NCBI RefSeq assembly: GCF_900187375.1
Contig: NZ_FYEW01000002.1
Coordinates: 1,364,001-1,428,000, forward strand
Length of the DNA: 64,000 nt
Direction of reading: 5' to 3'
DNA from: Hymenobacter gelipurpurascens
Lineage (GTDB): Bacteria > Bacteroidota > Bacteroidia > Cytophagales > Hymenobacteraceae
The translations under genes and the position numbers were made by a program. This document shows positions 41,493 to 52,637 of the stretch, in pieces. Within the stretch, counting starts at the first letter, position 1; each line of letters opens with the position of its first letter. The notes under the pieces were generated by a model. It saw only the letters and a program-made list of their open reading frames with translations. It was not told the origin of the DNA and made no database searches.

Positions 41493-43394
41493 ATGATTTC
41501 TACCCGATTTCTTCCTTTCCTGGCTGGCGCACTGCTGGCTTCGGCCGCTCCAGCTGTAGCCGCTACCGCCCCTACCGTTACAGAGCTGGCCGCGCCGGCC
41601 GCCAAAGCCGCCTCCGCCACCCGCATCGACCCCACGTTCTGGTGGGTGGGCATGAAAAACCCTAAGCTGCAGCTGCTGGTGCACAGCCCCGGCATTGCTG
41701 ACAGCAAGCTGAATATGGCCGCCTACCCCGGCGTAACGCTGGAAGGCACCCAGAAACTGGAAAGCCCCAACTATCTTATTGTCAATCTGGTCATTTCGCC
41801 CGATGCCAAGCCGGGCAAGCTGAATCTCAACTTCACGGGCGGTAAAACCAAGCTGAAGTACGACTACGAGCTGCGCGCCCGCAATACCTCCGACAAGAGC
41901 CGCGTGCAGGGCATTAACAGCTCCGACTTCATCTACTTCCTGATGCCGGACCGCTTCGCCAACGGCGACGCGAAGAACGACGTCATCAAAACTGCCCGCG
42001 CCCGCACCGTAGCCCGCGACTCGATGTACTCCCGCCACGGCGGCGACTACAAGGGCATGGAGCAGCACTTTGACTACCTCAAGAGCATGGGCGTAACGGC
42101 CATCTGGCCTACGCCGGTGGTGGAGAACGACATGCCCAAGGCTAGCTACCACGGCTACGCCGTAACGGACTATTACAACTCTGACCCGCGCTACGGCACC
42201 ACTCAGGAGTACGCGCAGTTTGTGCAGAACGCGCATAAGAATGGTCTCAAAGTGATTCATGATGTGGTGCTCAACCACATGGGCAGCTACAATTACCTGT
42301 TCCTGGATCAGCCGGCCAAAGACTGGCTCAACCAGTGGCCTACGTTTACGCGCAGCAACTACAACTCCTCGGCCCTCAACGACCCTTACGGCTCCAAGCG
42401 CGACCGGGACCTGTACAACAAAGGCTGGTTTGACACCACCATGCCCGATGTGAACCAGAGCAATCCATTGGTAGCTACCTACCTCATTCAGAACTTCATC
42501 TGGTGGGTAGAGTACACTGGCCTAGACGGCTACCGCATCGACACCTATCCTTATTCTGACCCTAAATTCCTGATGGACTGGGGCAAGGCCTTGCTGGATG
42601 AGTACCCCCAGCTAGGTATGTTCGGAGAGGCCTGGGTGGGCAGCACGGCCCAGCAGGCGTTCTTCGCCCGCAACATTCTGCCGCCCGTGGATGGGTTCAA
42701 GTCCAACCTACCCGGCGTTCTCGACTTCCAGTCGCTGAGCGGCATTCAGGACGCGCTGAAGGAGAAGGGCAGCTTCAACCGGCTCTATGAGGGACTGCAA
42801 GGCGACTGGCTCTACGAAGACGCCACCCGCAACGTGGTGTTCATGGACAACCACGACATGAGCCGCGTGTACTCGGTGATTGGCGAGAGCCTGCCACGCC
42901 TGAAAATGGGCTTCGCCTGGCTGCTCACCACCCGCGGCATTCCGCAGCTTTACTACGGAACCGAGATTCTGATGAAGAACTTCTCGAACCCCGATGGCCT
43001 CGTGCGCGCCGACTTCCCCGGCGGCTTCTCCGGCGACAAGCAGAACAAGTTCACGGCCGCCGGCCGCACGCCCCAGGAGCAGGAGGCTTTTGCCTACGTG
43101 AGCAAGCTGGGCACTTACCGCAAGGCTCACCCCGTGCTGCAAACCGGTAAGCTGATGCAGTTTATCCCGCAGGATAACATCTATACCTACTTCCGCTACA
43201 ACGACCAGGGCGAAACCGTCATGATTATGATGAACGCCAACCCCGAGGAAAAGACCGTAGACGGCGCCCGCTTTGCCGAGCGTACCTCTGGCTTCTCGTC
43301 GGGTACTGAAGTGGTTTCGGGCGCTTCCGTTTCCGATTTGAAGTCGTTTAAGGTGCCTGGTTACTCGGCGCTGGTGGTGGAGCTGAAGAAGTAG
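41493..43394 (+). CDS. secreted GH13 cyclomaltodextrinase/neopullulanase-like
   Basis: A 633-residue secreted enzyme. Signal peptide residues 1-25 (LAGALLASAAPAVAATA). Residues 50-140 are the N-terminal immunoglobulin-like domain of cyclomaltodextrinases (FWWVGMKNPKLQLLVHSPG). The catalytic barrel has Asp350 (GYRIDTYPY), Glu379 (MFGEAWVG) and Asp455 (DNHDMS), so the active site is complete. The C-terminal domain is short. It should cut alpha-1,4-glucans or cyclodextrins in the periplasm. It shares the direction of the SDR, second GH13 and MFS genes. Confidence 0.92.
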   Translation: MISTRFLPFLAGALLASAAPAVAATAPTVTELAAPAAKAASATRIDPTFWWVGMKNPKLQLLVHSPGIADSKLNMAAYPGVTLEGTQKLESPNYLIVNLVISPDAKPGKLNLNFTGGKTKLKYDYELRARNTSDKSRVQGINSSDFIYFLMPDRFANGDAKNDVIKTARARTVARDSMYSRHGGDYKGMEQHFDYLKSMGVTAIWPTPVVENDMPKASYHGYAVTDYYNSDPRYGTTQEYAQFVQNAHKNGLKVIHDVVLNHMGSYNYLFLDQPAKDWLNQWPTFTRSNYNSSALNDPYGSKRDRDLYNKGWFDTTMPDVNQSNPLVATYLIQNFIWWVEYTGLDGYRIDTYPYSDPKFLMDWGKALLDEYPQLGMFGEAWVGSTAQQAFFARNILPPVDGFKSNLPGVLDFQSLSGIQDALKEKGSFNRLYEGLQGDWLYEDATRNVVFMDNHDMSRVYSVIGESLPRLKMGFAWLLTTRGIPQLYYGTEILMKNFSNPDGLVRADFPGGFSGDKQNKFTAAGRTPQEQEAFAYVSKLGTYRKAHPVLQTGKLMQFIPQDNIYTYFRYNDQGETVMIMMNANPEEKTVDGARFAERTSGFSSGTEVVSGASVSDLKSFKVPGYSALVVELKK

Positions 43395-43399
43395 TCTGG

Positions 43400-43431
43400 C
43401 GAGGGACTGCGGGAACCTCCGCAGTCCCTCG
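43400..43431 (+). terminator. hairpin after the first GH13 gene
   Basis: A perfect 13-base stem (43400-43412 with 43419-43431) 6 bases after the stop, without a following T-run, so possibly a stabiliser or processing site rather than a true terminator. Confidence 0.5.
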
Positions 43432-43492
43432 TAACTTATGCGTGGAGCACTGGTTGCTTTTTTTCAGCATAAGCCCACTAAGCCTGATTCTT

Positions 43493-44200
43493 ATGACCGA
43501 CCTAACCGACCAAGTAGCCATCGTGACGGGTGCCAGCCGAGGCATCGGAAAAGCCATTTCCTTGCTCTTGGCTCTGCAAGGCGCCAAAGTGGTATCCGTG
43601 GCTCGCACTTCCGATGAGTTGGAAGATCTGACCCTTAAAACTCAGGGCCTAGCCATTCCCGCCGACGTATCGGATGCCGCCGACGCCCAGAATGTGGTGG
43701 ACGAAACGCTCAGCCGCTTTGGTCGCCTCGATATTCTGGTGTGCAACGCCGGTGTGGGCTCCTTCAACCTGCTTGAAAACTTTGAAGCCGCGGAGTGGGA
43801 CAGGATTTTCGATGTGAATGTGAAGGGTACCTTCCTGATGTGCAAAGCGGCCGTACCTTATCTGAAAGCGCAGGGCCACGGCCATATTGTGGGCATTGCC
43901 TCCGATGTGAGCAAGCGCACCTTTGAGCACGGCACCGTATATGGCGCCAGCAAATACGCCCAGGATGCCATGCTGGGCTCGTTGCGCAAGGAGCTGCGGC
44001 CTTACGGCGTGAAAGTCAGCACCATCTATCCGGGTATGGTCGATACGTACTTCAACGAGTCGCACCCCGGCTCGCCCGAGCTGGAAAAAACCCACCTCAA
44101 GCCCTCCGACATTGCCCAGGCTGTACGCTATGTATTGGAAGCTCCCGCGCATGTGGTAGTGGATGAACTCATGATTCATCCGATTACCCAGGAGTGGTGA
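43493..44200 (+). CDS. short-chain dehydrogenase/reductase
   Basis: A 235-residue classical SDR. The dinucleotide motif is TGASRGIGKAI, the NAG motif is VCNAGVGSF, and the active site is Ser in VGIASDV with YGASKYAQD giving Tyr-x-x-x-Lys. The cofactor is likely NADP(H). 3-Ketoacyl-ACP reductase is the usual annotation for this group, but substrate is unknown, and nothing links it to the amylases around it other than position. ATG 43493 chosen because the upstream residues look like a non-coding leader. Confidence 0.88.
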   Translation: MTDLTDQVAIVTGASRGIGKAISLLLALQGAKVVSVARTSDELEDLTLKTQGLAIPADVSDAADAQNVVDETLSRFGRLDILVCNAGVGSFNLLENFEAAEWDRIFDVNVKGTFLMCKAAVPYLKAQGHGHIVGIASDVSKRTFEHGTVYGASKYAQDAMLGSLRKELRPYGVKVSTIYPGMVDTYFNESHPGSPELEKTHLKPSDIAQAVRYVLEAPAHVVVDELMIHPITQEW

Positions 44201-44314
44201 GGTGGTGAAATTGTGAGCGGGTGAGTTTGATGTTTTGGCAGCGCCAGTTGCGCCACTTGCACCTCTAGGCCAGTCGAATGCCAAACTCACCCGCTCACTC
44301 TTTCACCATCTCAC
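44197..44314. repeat. period-8 GTGAA/TTCAC intergenic hairpin (locus E)
   Basis: Arms 44197-44228 and 44283-44314 are reverse complements at 29 of 32 positions; the left arm starts within the SDR stop codon. The loop has TCTAGGCCAGTCGAATGCC, close to that of locus C. Confidence 0.85.
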
Positions 44315-44342
44315 TATTTCCCTATCCTTATCTTGCTCCTCT

Positions 44343-46181
44343 ATGAAAAACCTGGTACTGCCGGTTGCCGTCCTTTCTCTAGGACTCGCTTCTTTCTCTT
44401 TCTTTCAGCAACCCCCAGCTCCCGTGGCAGAAACCATTTCCAGCTCGGACCCCAACACTACCGACGAAGTACCCCAGGATCATAAGCTGGTGATTTACCA
44501 GTTGATGACGCGCCTGTTTGGCAACAAAACAGCCGCAAACAAGCACTACGGCACCCTCCAGGAAAACGGGTCCGGCAAGTTCAACGACATCAATACCACC
44601 GCGCTGCAGGCCATCAAGAAGATGGGCGTAAGCCACGTGTGGTTTACCGGCGTAATTGAGCACGCCACCATGACGGACTACACCAAGAGCGGCATTGCCC
44701 TCGATGATGCCGACGTGGTGAAGGGCCGGGCCGGCTCGCCCTATGCCGTGAAGGACTACTATGATGTAGACCCCGACCTGGCCGTGAACGTGAAGAACCG
44801 CATGCAGGAGTTTGAGGCTCTCGTCAAGCGGACCCATGACAACGGCATGAAGGTGCTTATCGACTTCATTCCCAACCACGTAGCCCGCACCTACAAGTCG
44901 GATGCGCACCCGGCGGGCGTGATAGACCTAGGCCAGAAGGACGACAAAACCAAGGCCTTCGCGCCCAACAACAACTTCTATTACCTGCCCGGCAAGTCGT
45001 TTGTGGTGCCTATGGGCTACAACCCGCTAGGCCCCCTCACGGCGCCGAAAGAAGACAAGAAGTTTCAGGAGGTGCCCGCCAAGGCCACCGGCAACGATGT
45101 GTTTTCGGAAGCCCCCAAGGTGGACGACTGGTTTGAGACCATCAAGCTTAACTACGGCGTCGATTACCAGAACGGCCGCGCCCAGCACTTCACGCCCGTG
45201 CCCAATACGTGGCTGAAAATGCGCGACATCCTCATCTTCTGGACCAAGAAGGACGTGGATGGCTTCCGCTGCGACATGGCCGAGATGGTGCCCGTGGAGT
45301 TCTGGGCCTGGGTGATTCCGGAGCTCAAGAAGATCAAGCCCAGCCTGATTTTCCTGGGAGAGGCCTACGACGCCAAGACGTACAAAATGTACATCGAGAA
45401 GGGCCATTTCGACTACCTCTACGACAAGGTTGGCCTCTATGATGGCCTACGCCGCCTGATGCGCAATGAGGGCAGCACCGAAGACATTACGAAGGTGTGG
45501 AGCGAGGAAAGCCGCGGCTTCTCGAGCCACATGCTGCGCTTCCTGGAAAACCATGATGAGCAGCGCATTGCTTCCAAAGACTTTGCCGGCAACCCCCGCG
45601 CCGCCATTCCGGCCATGACGGTTTCGGCCACCTTGGCTACCGGCCCGGTGATGCTCTACTTTGGGCAGCACGTGGGCGAGCCGGCGCATGGCTCGGAGGG
45701 TTTCTCCAGCGAAGACGGCCGCACAACCATCTTCGATTATTGGGGCGTGCCCGAGCACCAGAAGTGGATGAACGGCGGCAAGTTTGATGGCGGCAAGCTC
45801 AGTGCCGAGCAGAAACAACTCCACGACTTCTATACGCGCCTGCTCACGCTCACGAGCCAGAGCGACGCCATCCGGCGCGGCAAGTTCTACGAGATGCAGG
45901 ACGCCAACAACCTCGATCAGCAGTACAACCAGCGCCAGGTGTACTCTTACCTGCGCTACACCGATAAGCAGCAGCTGCTCATCGTGGCCAACTTCAGCCC
46001 CGACAAAACTTACAAGCCCACGCTCCGCATTCCGCCAAACGTGCTACAGCTAATGGGCCTTAACCCCAACCAGTTCTACACCTTCACGGACATCCTCAAC
46101 CAGGCTCCCACCGTGCAGACGCTGAACGTGACGCTGGCCCCGCAAAGCGCCTACATCTTCGAAATCAAGCCAAAGCAGTAA
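44343..46181 (+). CDS. secreted GH13 alpha-amylase family enzyme
   Basis: A 612-residue secreted glycosidase with a lipoprotein-free signal peptide (residues 1-21, VLPVAVLSLGLASFSFF). The catalytic residues are Asp311 in DGFRCDMAEM, Glu340 in FLGEAYD and Asp405 in ENHDEQRIAS. Family patterns of alpha-amylase include HKLVIYQLMTRLF near the N-terminus, DFIPNHVAR and NNFYYLPG. It should act in the periplasm with the cyclomaltodextrinase-like enzyme, giving short oligosaccharides for the MFS porter that follows. Confidence 0.92.
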   Translation: MKNLVLPVAVLSLGLASFSFFQQPPAPVAETISSSDPNTTDEVPQDHKLVIYQLMTRLFGNKTAANKHYGTLQENGSGKFNDINTTALQAIKKMGVSHVWFTGVIEHATMTDYTKSGIALDDADVVKGRAGSPYAVKDYYDVDPDLAVNVKNRMQEFEALVKRTHDNGMKVLIDFIPNHVARTYKSDAHPAGVIDLGQKDDKTKAFAPNNNFYYLPGKSFVVPMGYNPLGPLTAPKEDKKFQEVPAKATGNDVFSEAPKVDDWFETIKLNYGVDYQNGRAQHFTPVPNTWLKMRDILIFWTKKDVDGFRCDMAEMVPVEFWAWVIPELKKIKPSLIFLGEAYDAKTYKMYIEKGHFDYLYDKVGLYDGLRRLMRNEGSTEDITKVWSEESRGFSSHMLRFLENHDEQRIASKDFAGNPRAAIPAMTVSATLATGPVMLYFGQHVGEPAHGSEGFSSEDGRTTIFDYWGVPEHQKWMNGGKFDGGKLSAEQKQLHDFYTRLLTLTSQSDAIRRGKFYEMQDANNLDQQYNQRQVYSYLRYTDKQQLLIVANFSPDKTYKPTLRIPPNVLQLMGLNPNQFYTFTDILNQAPTVQTLNVTLAPQSAYIFEIKPKQ

Positions 46182-46311
46182 GATAGTGATGGGGTGATGA
46201 TGTTACGAGGTAAATGGTTAAACGCTTTCACCTTTTACCTTATCACCTCGTCCCTTCATTACCCCGTCACCTCATCCCTTCCTCTCTTATCACTTCATCA
46301 CTTCCCACCAC
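46182..46311. repeat. decayed TCAC-step repeat (locus F)
   Basis: The 130-base gap between the second GH13 gene and the MFS gene carries TCACNTCN steps of mixed spacing, with a few self-complementary blocks (GATGGGGTGATG against CATTACCCCGTCACC). It looks like an eroded relative of loci A, C, D and E. Confidence 0.35.
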
Positions 46312-47937
46312 ATGGCAACCAGTGTAGCGGCGGCTTCCACCAGCACCCGCGAAAAACCCCGCCTTAGCTTCTGGCAAATCTGGAACATGAGCTTCGGCTT
46401 TTTGGGCATCCAGTTCGGTTTTGAGCTGCAGAACTCCAACGTCAGCCGCATCTTCGAAACGCTGGGCGCCAACAAGGACGATATTCCGATTCTCTGGATT
46501 GCTGCCCCGCTCACTGGCCTACTGGTGCAACCCATCATCGGGTATTTCTCTGACCGCACCTGGCACCCCTATTGGGGACGGCGGCGGCCCTACTTCTTCA
46601 TTGGAGCTATCCTGGCTACGCTGGCCCTGTTCATTATGCCTAATTCCTCGGCGCTGTGGATGGCGGGCGGCATGCTCTGGATTCTGGATGCCAGCATCAA
46701 CGTGAGCATGGAGCCCTTCCGGGCCTTTGTGGGCGACAAGCTGCCCAGCGAGCAGCGTACTAGCGGCTTCGCCATGCAGAGCTTCTTTATCGGGGTCGGC
46801 TCGGTGATTGCGGCGGCGCTGCCGTGGGTGTTTACCAATTGGTTCAACCTCAGCAATACGGCCCCCGCCGGCGAGATTCCGCCTTCCGTGAAATGGGCTT
46901 TCTATGCCGGGGGCGTGGCCTTCATTCTGGCCGTGATGTACACGGTGTTTACCTCCACTGAAACTCCGCCCGAAAACATGGAGGAGTTCCGGAAGGAAAA
47001 CGCCCAGGTGGGCATTTGGGACGGCCTGAAGGAATCGTTTGCGGGCATCTTCCAGATGCCGGTGGCTATGCGCCAACTGGCCCTGGTGCAGTTCTTTACC
47101 TGGTTTGCGCTGTTCTCGATGTGGATCTACTCCACTAACGCCATCACGAGCAATATCTACAACATGAAGGTAGATCAGGGCTTGTACACCAAGATGGTGA
47201 CGTTCATCAACCAGGCTGCCACGCAAGCTCAGACCGATAAAGACAAGAAAGAGCTGACCTCCTTGCAGAACGATATCAAGGAGATCAATCAGTTTCAGGC
47301 TGAAAATCCCACCAAGATTCTCACGACCAACCTCACGGGCTACTACCTCACCCACGCCCGGCCTACGGGCCAAGACCAAGCCGATCTGAAGCGCGTGCAG
47401 CAGCAATACAACGATGGCGCCGACTGGCTCAGCCTGGCTTCCTCCGTCCGCAATGGGGTGGCGGCCATCTTTGCCTTTATCATTCCGCTGATTGCGGCGC
47501 GCACTAGCCGCCGCCAAACGCACATGATCTGCCTGCTGATTGGTGGACTAGGCCTATTGTCATTGAAGCTTATCAGCAACCCCGACTTTATTATGGTCTC
47601 GATGGCAATGGTAGGTATTGCCTGGGCCAGCATTCTGTCGATGCCTTATGCCATCCTGGCGGGGTCGTTGCCGGCCAACCGGATGGGCTATTACATGGGG
47701 GTGTTCAACTTCTTTATTGTGATTCCGCAGATTGTGGCGGCTACGCTGCTGGGCTATTTCACGATGCATCTTTTCCAGGGCAATACCCTGAATACCATTG
47801 CACTGGGTGGCGGCTCCATGATTTTGGCGGGTCTGCTCACCTTGTGGGTGAAAGACAATGATGATGTGAAACCCGGAGCGGAAATAGTAGACTCACCTGG
47901 GTACGATACTCCAACTGCTATTGTACCAAACGTGTAA
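46312..47937 (+). CDS. SLC45/maltose-type MFS sugar transporter
   Basis: A 541-residue major facilitator with about 12 TM segments. Characteristic patterns are FQLWGIQFGFELQN-type opening (SFGFLGIQFGFELQNSNVSRI), the loop GYFSDRTWHPYWGRRRPYFFIG, and IPLIAARTSRRQTHMICLL. It matches the sugar:proton symporters of the SLC45/MalT kind often found with GH13 genes in Bacteroidota. Between about residues 295 and 365 is a long hydrophilic insertion (QTDKDKKELTSLQNDIKEI; DLKRVQQQYNDGADW) of unknown role. It probably imports maltose or maltooligosaccharides made by the two enzymes before it. Confidence 0.85.
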   Translation: MATSVAAASTSTREKPRLSFWQIWNMSFGFLGIQFGFELQNSNVSRIFETLGANKDDIPILWIAAPLTGLLVQPIIGYFSDRTWHPYWGRRRPYFFIGAILATLALFIMPNSSALWMAGGMLWILDASINVSMEPFRAFVGDKLPSEQRTSGFAMQSFFIGVGSVIAAALPWVFTNWFNLSNTAPAGEIPPSVKWAFYAGGVAFILAVMYTVFTSTETPPENMEEFRKENAQVGIWDGLKESFAGIFQMPVAMRQLALVQFFTWFALFSMWIYSTNAITSNIYNMKVDQGLYTKMVTFINQAATQAQTDKDKKELTSLQNDIKEINQFQAENPTKILTTNLTGYYLTHARPTGQDQADLKRVQQQYNDGADWLSLASSVRNGVAAIFAFIIPLIAARTSRRQTHMICLLIGGLGLLSLKLISNPDFIMVSMAMVGIAWASILSMPYAILAGSLPANRMGYYMGVFNFFIVIPQIVAATLLGYFTMHLFQGNTLNTIALGGGSMILAGLLTLWVKDNDDVKPGAEIVDSPGYDTPTAIVPNV

Positions 47938-47946
47938 GTTCTCACG

Positions 47947-48014
47947 AGTGGCCTAGGGCAACAAAAAAGCCGCTTCCTTATCTGGAAGCGGCTTTTTTGT
48001 TGCCCTAGGCCACT
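47947..48014. terminator. terminator with CTAGGCCAC word ends
   Basis: A perfect 31-base stem (47947-47977 with 47984-48014) around a 6-base loop. The outer ends are AGTGGCCTAGGG and CCCTAGGCCACT, an inverted pair of the genome-wide word; the inner part is AAAAAAGCCGCTTCC/GGAAGCGGCTTTTTT, a standard terminator stem. Confidence 0.9.
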
Positions 48015-48159
48015 CCGTATTTATACGAAGGACCAGGGTATAAAATCCGCATTTACCCCGCAACGAACCCCACTATTCTGGCCGTATGCTTTTTATATAA
48101 CCAGCAGCAAATCCGATCTTTACACCTCCTGCGCTGCGTCTTATTCCGGCCGATAGTGT

Positions 48160-49257
48160 ATGGTATTTCTGATTCTCTTCTTCGGGGTATTCTTTGGGGT
48201 ATTTCTGTTGGTGCTGTTGTTGCTGGTGCTGCCCCGCCCCGCCATCCGCGACACCGGCGCTCGGCCCCGTGTCAGCATCCTGATTGCCGCCCGCAACGAA
48301 GAAGCCACCATTGAACGCTGCCTGCAGGCGCTGGAGCAACTGAACTACCCGGCCGAATTGCTAGAAATTCTCATCGGTGATGATGCCTCCACCGATAACA
48401 CCCTGGCTGTGGTGCAGGCATTTATCCAGGACAAGCCTCAGTTTCGGTTGCTGCCTATCCGGCACCGCCTGGGCACATCCAAGGGCAAAAGCAACGTGCT
48501 GGCGCATCTGTGCCGCGCCGCCACCTCCGACTATTTCCTGTTCACGGATGCCGATATGGCCCTGGCTCCCGATTGGGTGCAAACTATGCTGGGCGCGGCG
48601 CCTGAGGGCGTGGGTATCGTCACGGGCATCACAACTGCCGAAGGCAATCTATTTGGCCGCTTGCAGGGGCTTGATTGGCTGTTTGGCCTGAGCCTGATTC
48701 GGGTGCTCACGGACCTGGGCCTGCCCATCACGGCCGTCGGCAACAACATGCTTGTGACGCGCGCGGCCTACGAGTCGATTGGGGGCTACGAGGCGCTGGC
48801 GTTCAGCATTACGGAAGATCTGCAGCTGTTTGAGCAGGTAGTAGGCCAGGGGTGGGGCTTCCGCAACATCATCACGCCCCAAGCCCTGGGCGTATCGGTG
48901 CCGCAACCCACGGTGCAGCACCTACTGCGGCAGCGCAAGCGCTGGATGAAAGGCGCCGGGCGGCTGCCGTGGCAGCTAGGCCTGCTGTTCAGCTCCTATG
49001 GATTCTTTTACACAGTGCTGGGCTGGCCTAGCTTACTGCCGCTGCCAGCAATAGCGGCCCTATACACCGGCAAGGTGCTATGCCAGACGCTGTTCCTGCT
49101 GATTACCCTGCGCCAGGCCGGCTGGCGGGAAAATCTGGGGGTGTTGCTGCTCTACGACGTGTATCTGCTGCTGATGTCGGTAGCGGCCCTGGCCTACACA
49201 GCTTGGCCCTCCTTCATCCACTGGAAAGAGCGCCGCTACCGTTGGGCGGAAGTCTAG
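48160..49257 (+). CDS. family 2 glycosyltransferase
   Basis: A 365-residue membrane glycosyltransferase of GT family 2. It begins with a TM segment (residues 1-22), then SILIAARNEEATIERCL, the DxD-type motif FTDADMALAPDW, the ITEDLQLFEQV motif and RQRKRWMKGAG (QxxRW) typical of processive or cell-envelope GT2 enzymes, then three to four C-terminal TM segments. Product could be a polysaccharide or lipid-linked sugar. Start ATG 48160. Confidence 0.88.
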   Translation: MVFLILFFGVFFGVFLLVLLLLVLPRPAIRDTGARPRVSILIAARNEEATIERCLQALEQLNYPAELLEILIGDDASTDNTLAVVQAFIQDKPQFRLLPIRHRLGTSKGKSNVLAHLCRAATSDYFLFTDADMALAPDWVQTMLGAAPEGVGIVTGITTAEGNLFGRLQGLDWLFGLSLIRVLTDLGLPITAVGNNMLVTRAAYESIGGYEALAFSITEDLQLFEQVVGQGWGFRNIITPQALGVSVPQPTVQHLLRQRKRWMKGAGRLPWQLGLLFSSYGFFYTVLGWPSLLPLPAIAALYTGKVLCQTLFLLITLRQAGWRENLGVLLLYDVYLLLMSVAALAYTAWPSFIHWKERRYRWAEV

Positions 49258-49313
49258 GCCACTTCGCTTTCATAACCTGTAAGGAACCCGCCACTGTGAG
49301 TTGCTGGTACCAA

Positions 49314-49365
49314 CCGCACACAGAAAAGGCCGCCTCTGCTCAGAGGCGGCCTTTTCTGTGTGCGG
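49314..49365. terminator. bidirectional terminator
   Basis: A perfect 25-base stem (49314-49338 with 49341-49365) with a 2-base loop and AAAAGG/CCTTTT core, between two convergent genes. Confidence 0.85.
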
Positions 49366-49411
49366 CTGTTAACTCAGTTTTTATTTCCGGCAGCCTACTT
49401 GGTTAGGTGAT

Positions 49412-52076
<2,665 letters not shown>

Positions 52077-52484
52077 TTACGCCTGCTCCTGCAGCCACTG
52101 TTGGGCAGGCGTTTCTTCCGTAAATACGCGTATTTCGGCCCCGGCATCGGGCATCATACTGAACTCCGTGAGGCGGGGCCGCAGCACATCGGCGTGGTAG
52201 GGCGTGGTCAGGTAGGCCAGTCGGCGGATAGCGCCGGGCAGGGCCGCCTGAAAATCGTGGCGAAACTCCTGCAGCACCCAATGCAAATCACTGGGGTCGG
52301 CGAGGCCGCGGCTGCGCAGGTCTACCAGCCAGCGGCCAGCCTGCTCCTGCCGGGCCAGCGTGAGGGCCGCGTGGTAGCCGGCGCGGTGCTCGGCCGGCGA
52401 GGCGGGCCGGGTCCAGCGCATAAATAGCAGCCGCAAATCGGGGCGGTAGGAGAGGCGCAGGTAATCGGTGTCGAGGAGTTGCAT
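52077..52484 (-). CDS. STAS/SpoIIAA-like protein of unknown function
   Basis: A 135-residue cytoplasmic protein. It has an alternating strand-helix pattern (LRLLFMRWTRPA; GRWLVDLRSRGLADPSD; IRRLAYLTTPYHADVL) that resembles small STAS-type/SpoIIAA-like Bacteroidota proteins, though no phosphorylatable Ser motif is clear. Function unknown. A strong terminator sits beyond its start region at 52585-52619. Confidence 0.55.
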   Translation of the reverse strand: MQLLDTDYLRLSYRPDLRLLFMRWTRPASPAEHRAGYHAALTLARQEQAGRWLVDLRSRGLADPSDLHWVLQEFRHDFQAALPGAIRRLAYLTTPYHADVLRPRLTEFSMMPDAGAEIRVFTEETPAQQWLQEQA

Positions 52485-52584
52485 CAGAGAAGCCGCACGT
52501 AAGGTAAGGCATCCCTTCCTGGCCTAGCAGCATGAGTAAAGCAACTAGCCTACCATGATGTTTGCATGAACTCAGCTATTTCAA

Positions 52585-52619
52585 AAAAAAGAGCCGCTGT
52601 AGTTCAGCGGCTCTTTTTT
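52585..52619. terminator. bidirectional terminator
   Basis: A perfect 15-base stem of AAAAAAGAGCCGCTG with its complement, 5-base loop, just after the stop of the M28 gene (minus strand). Confidence 0.85.
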
Positions 52620-52637
52620 GTGGTACGGCTTACTGGC

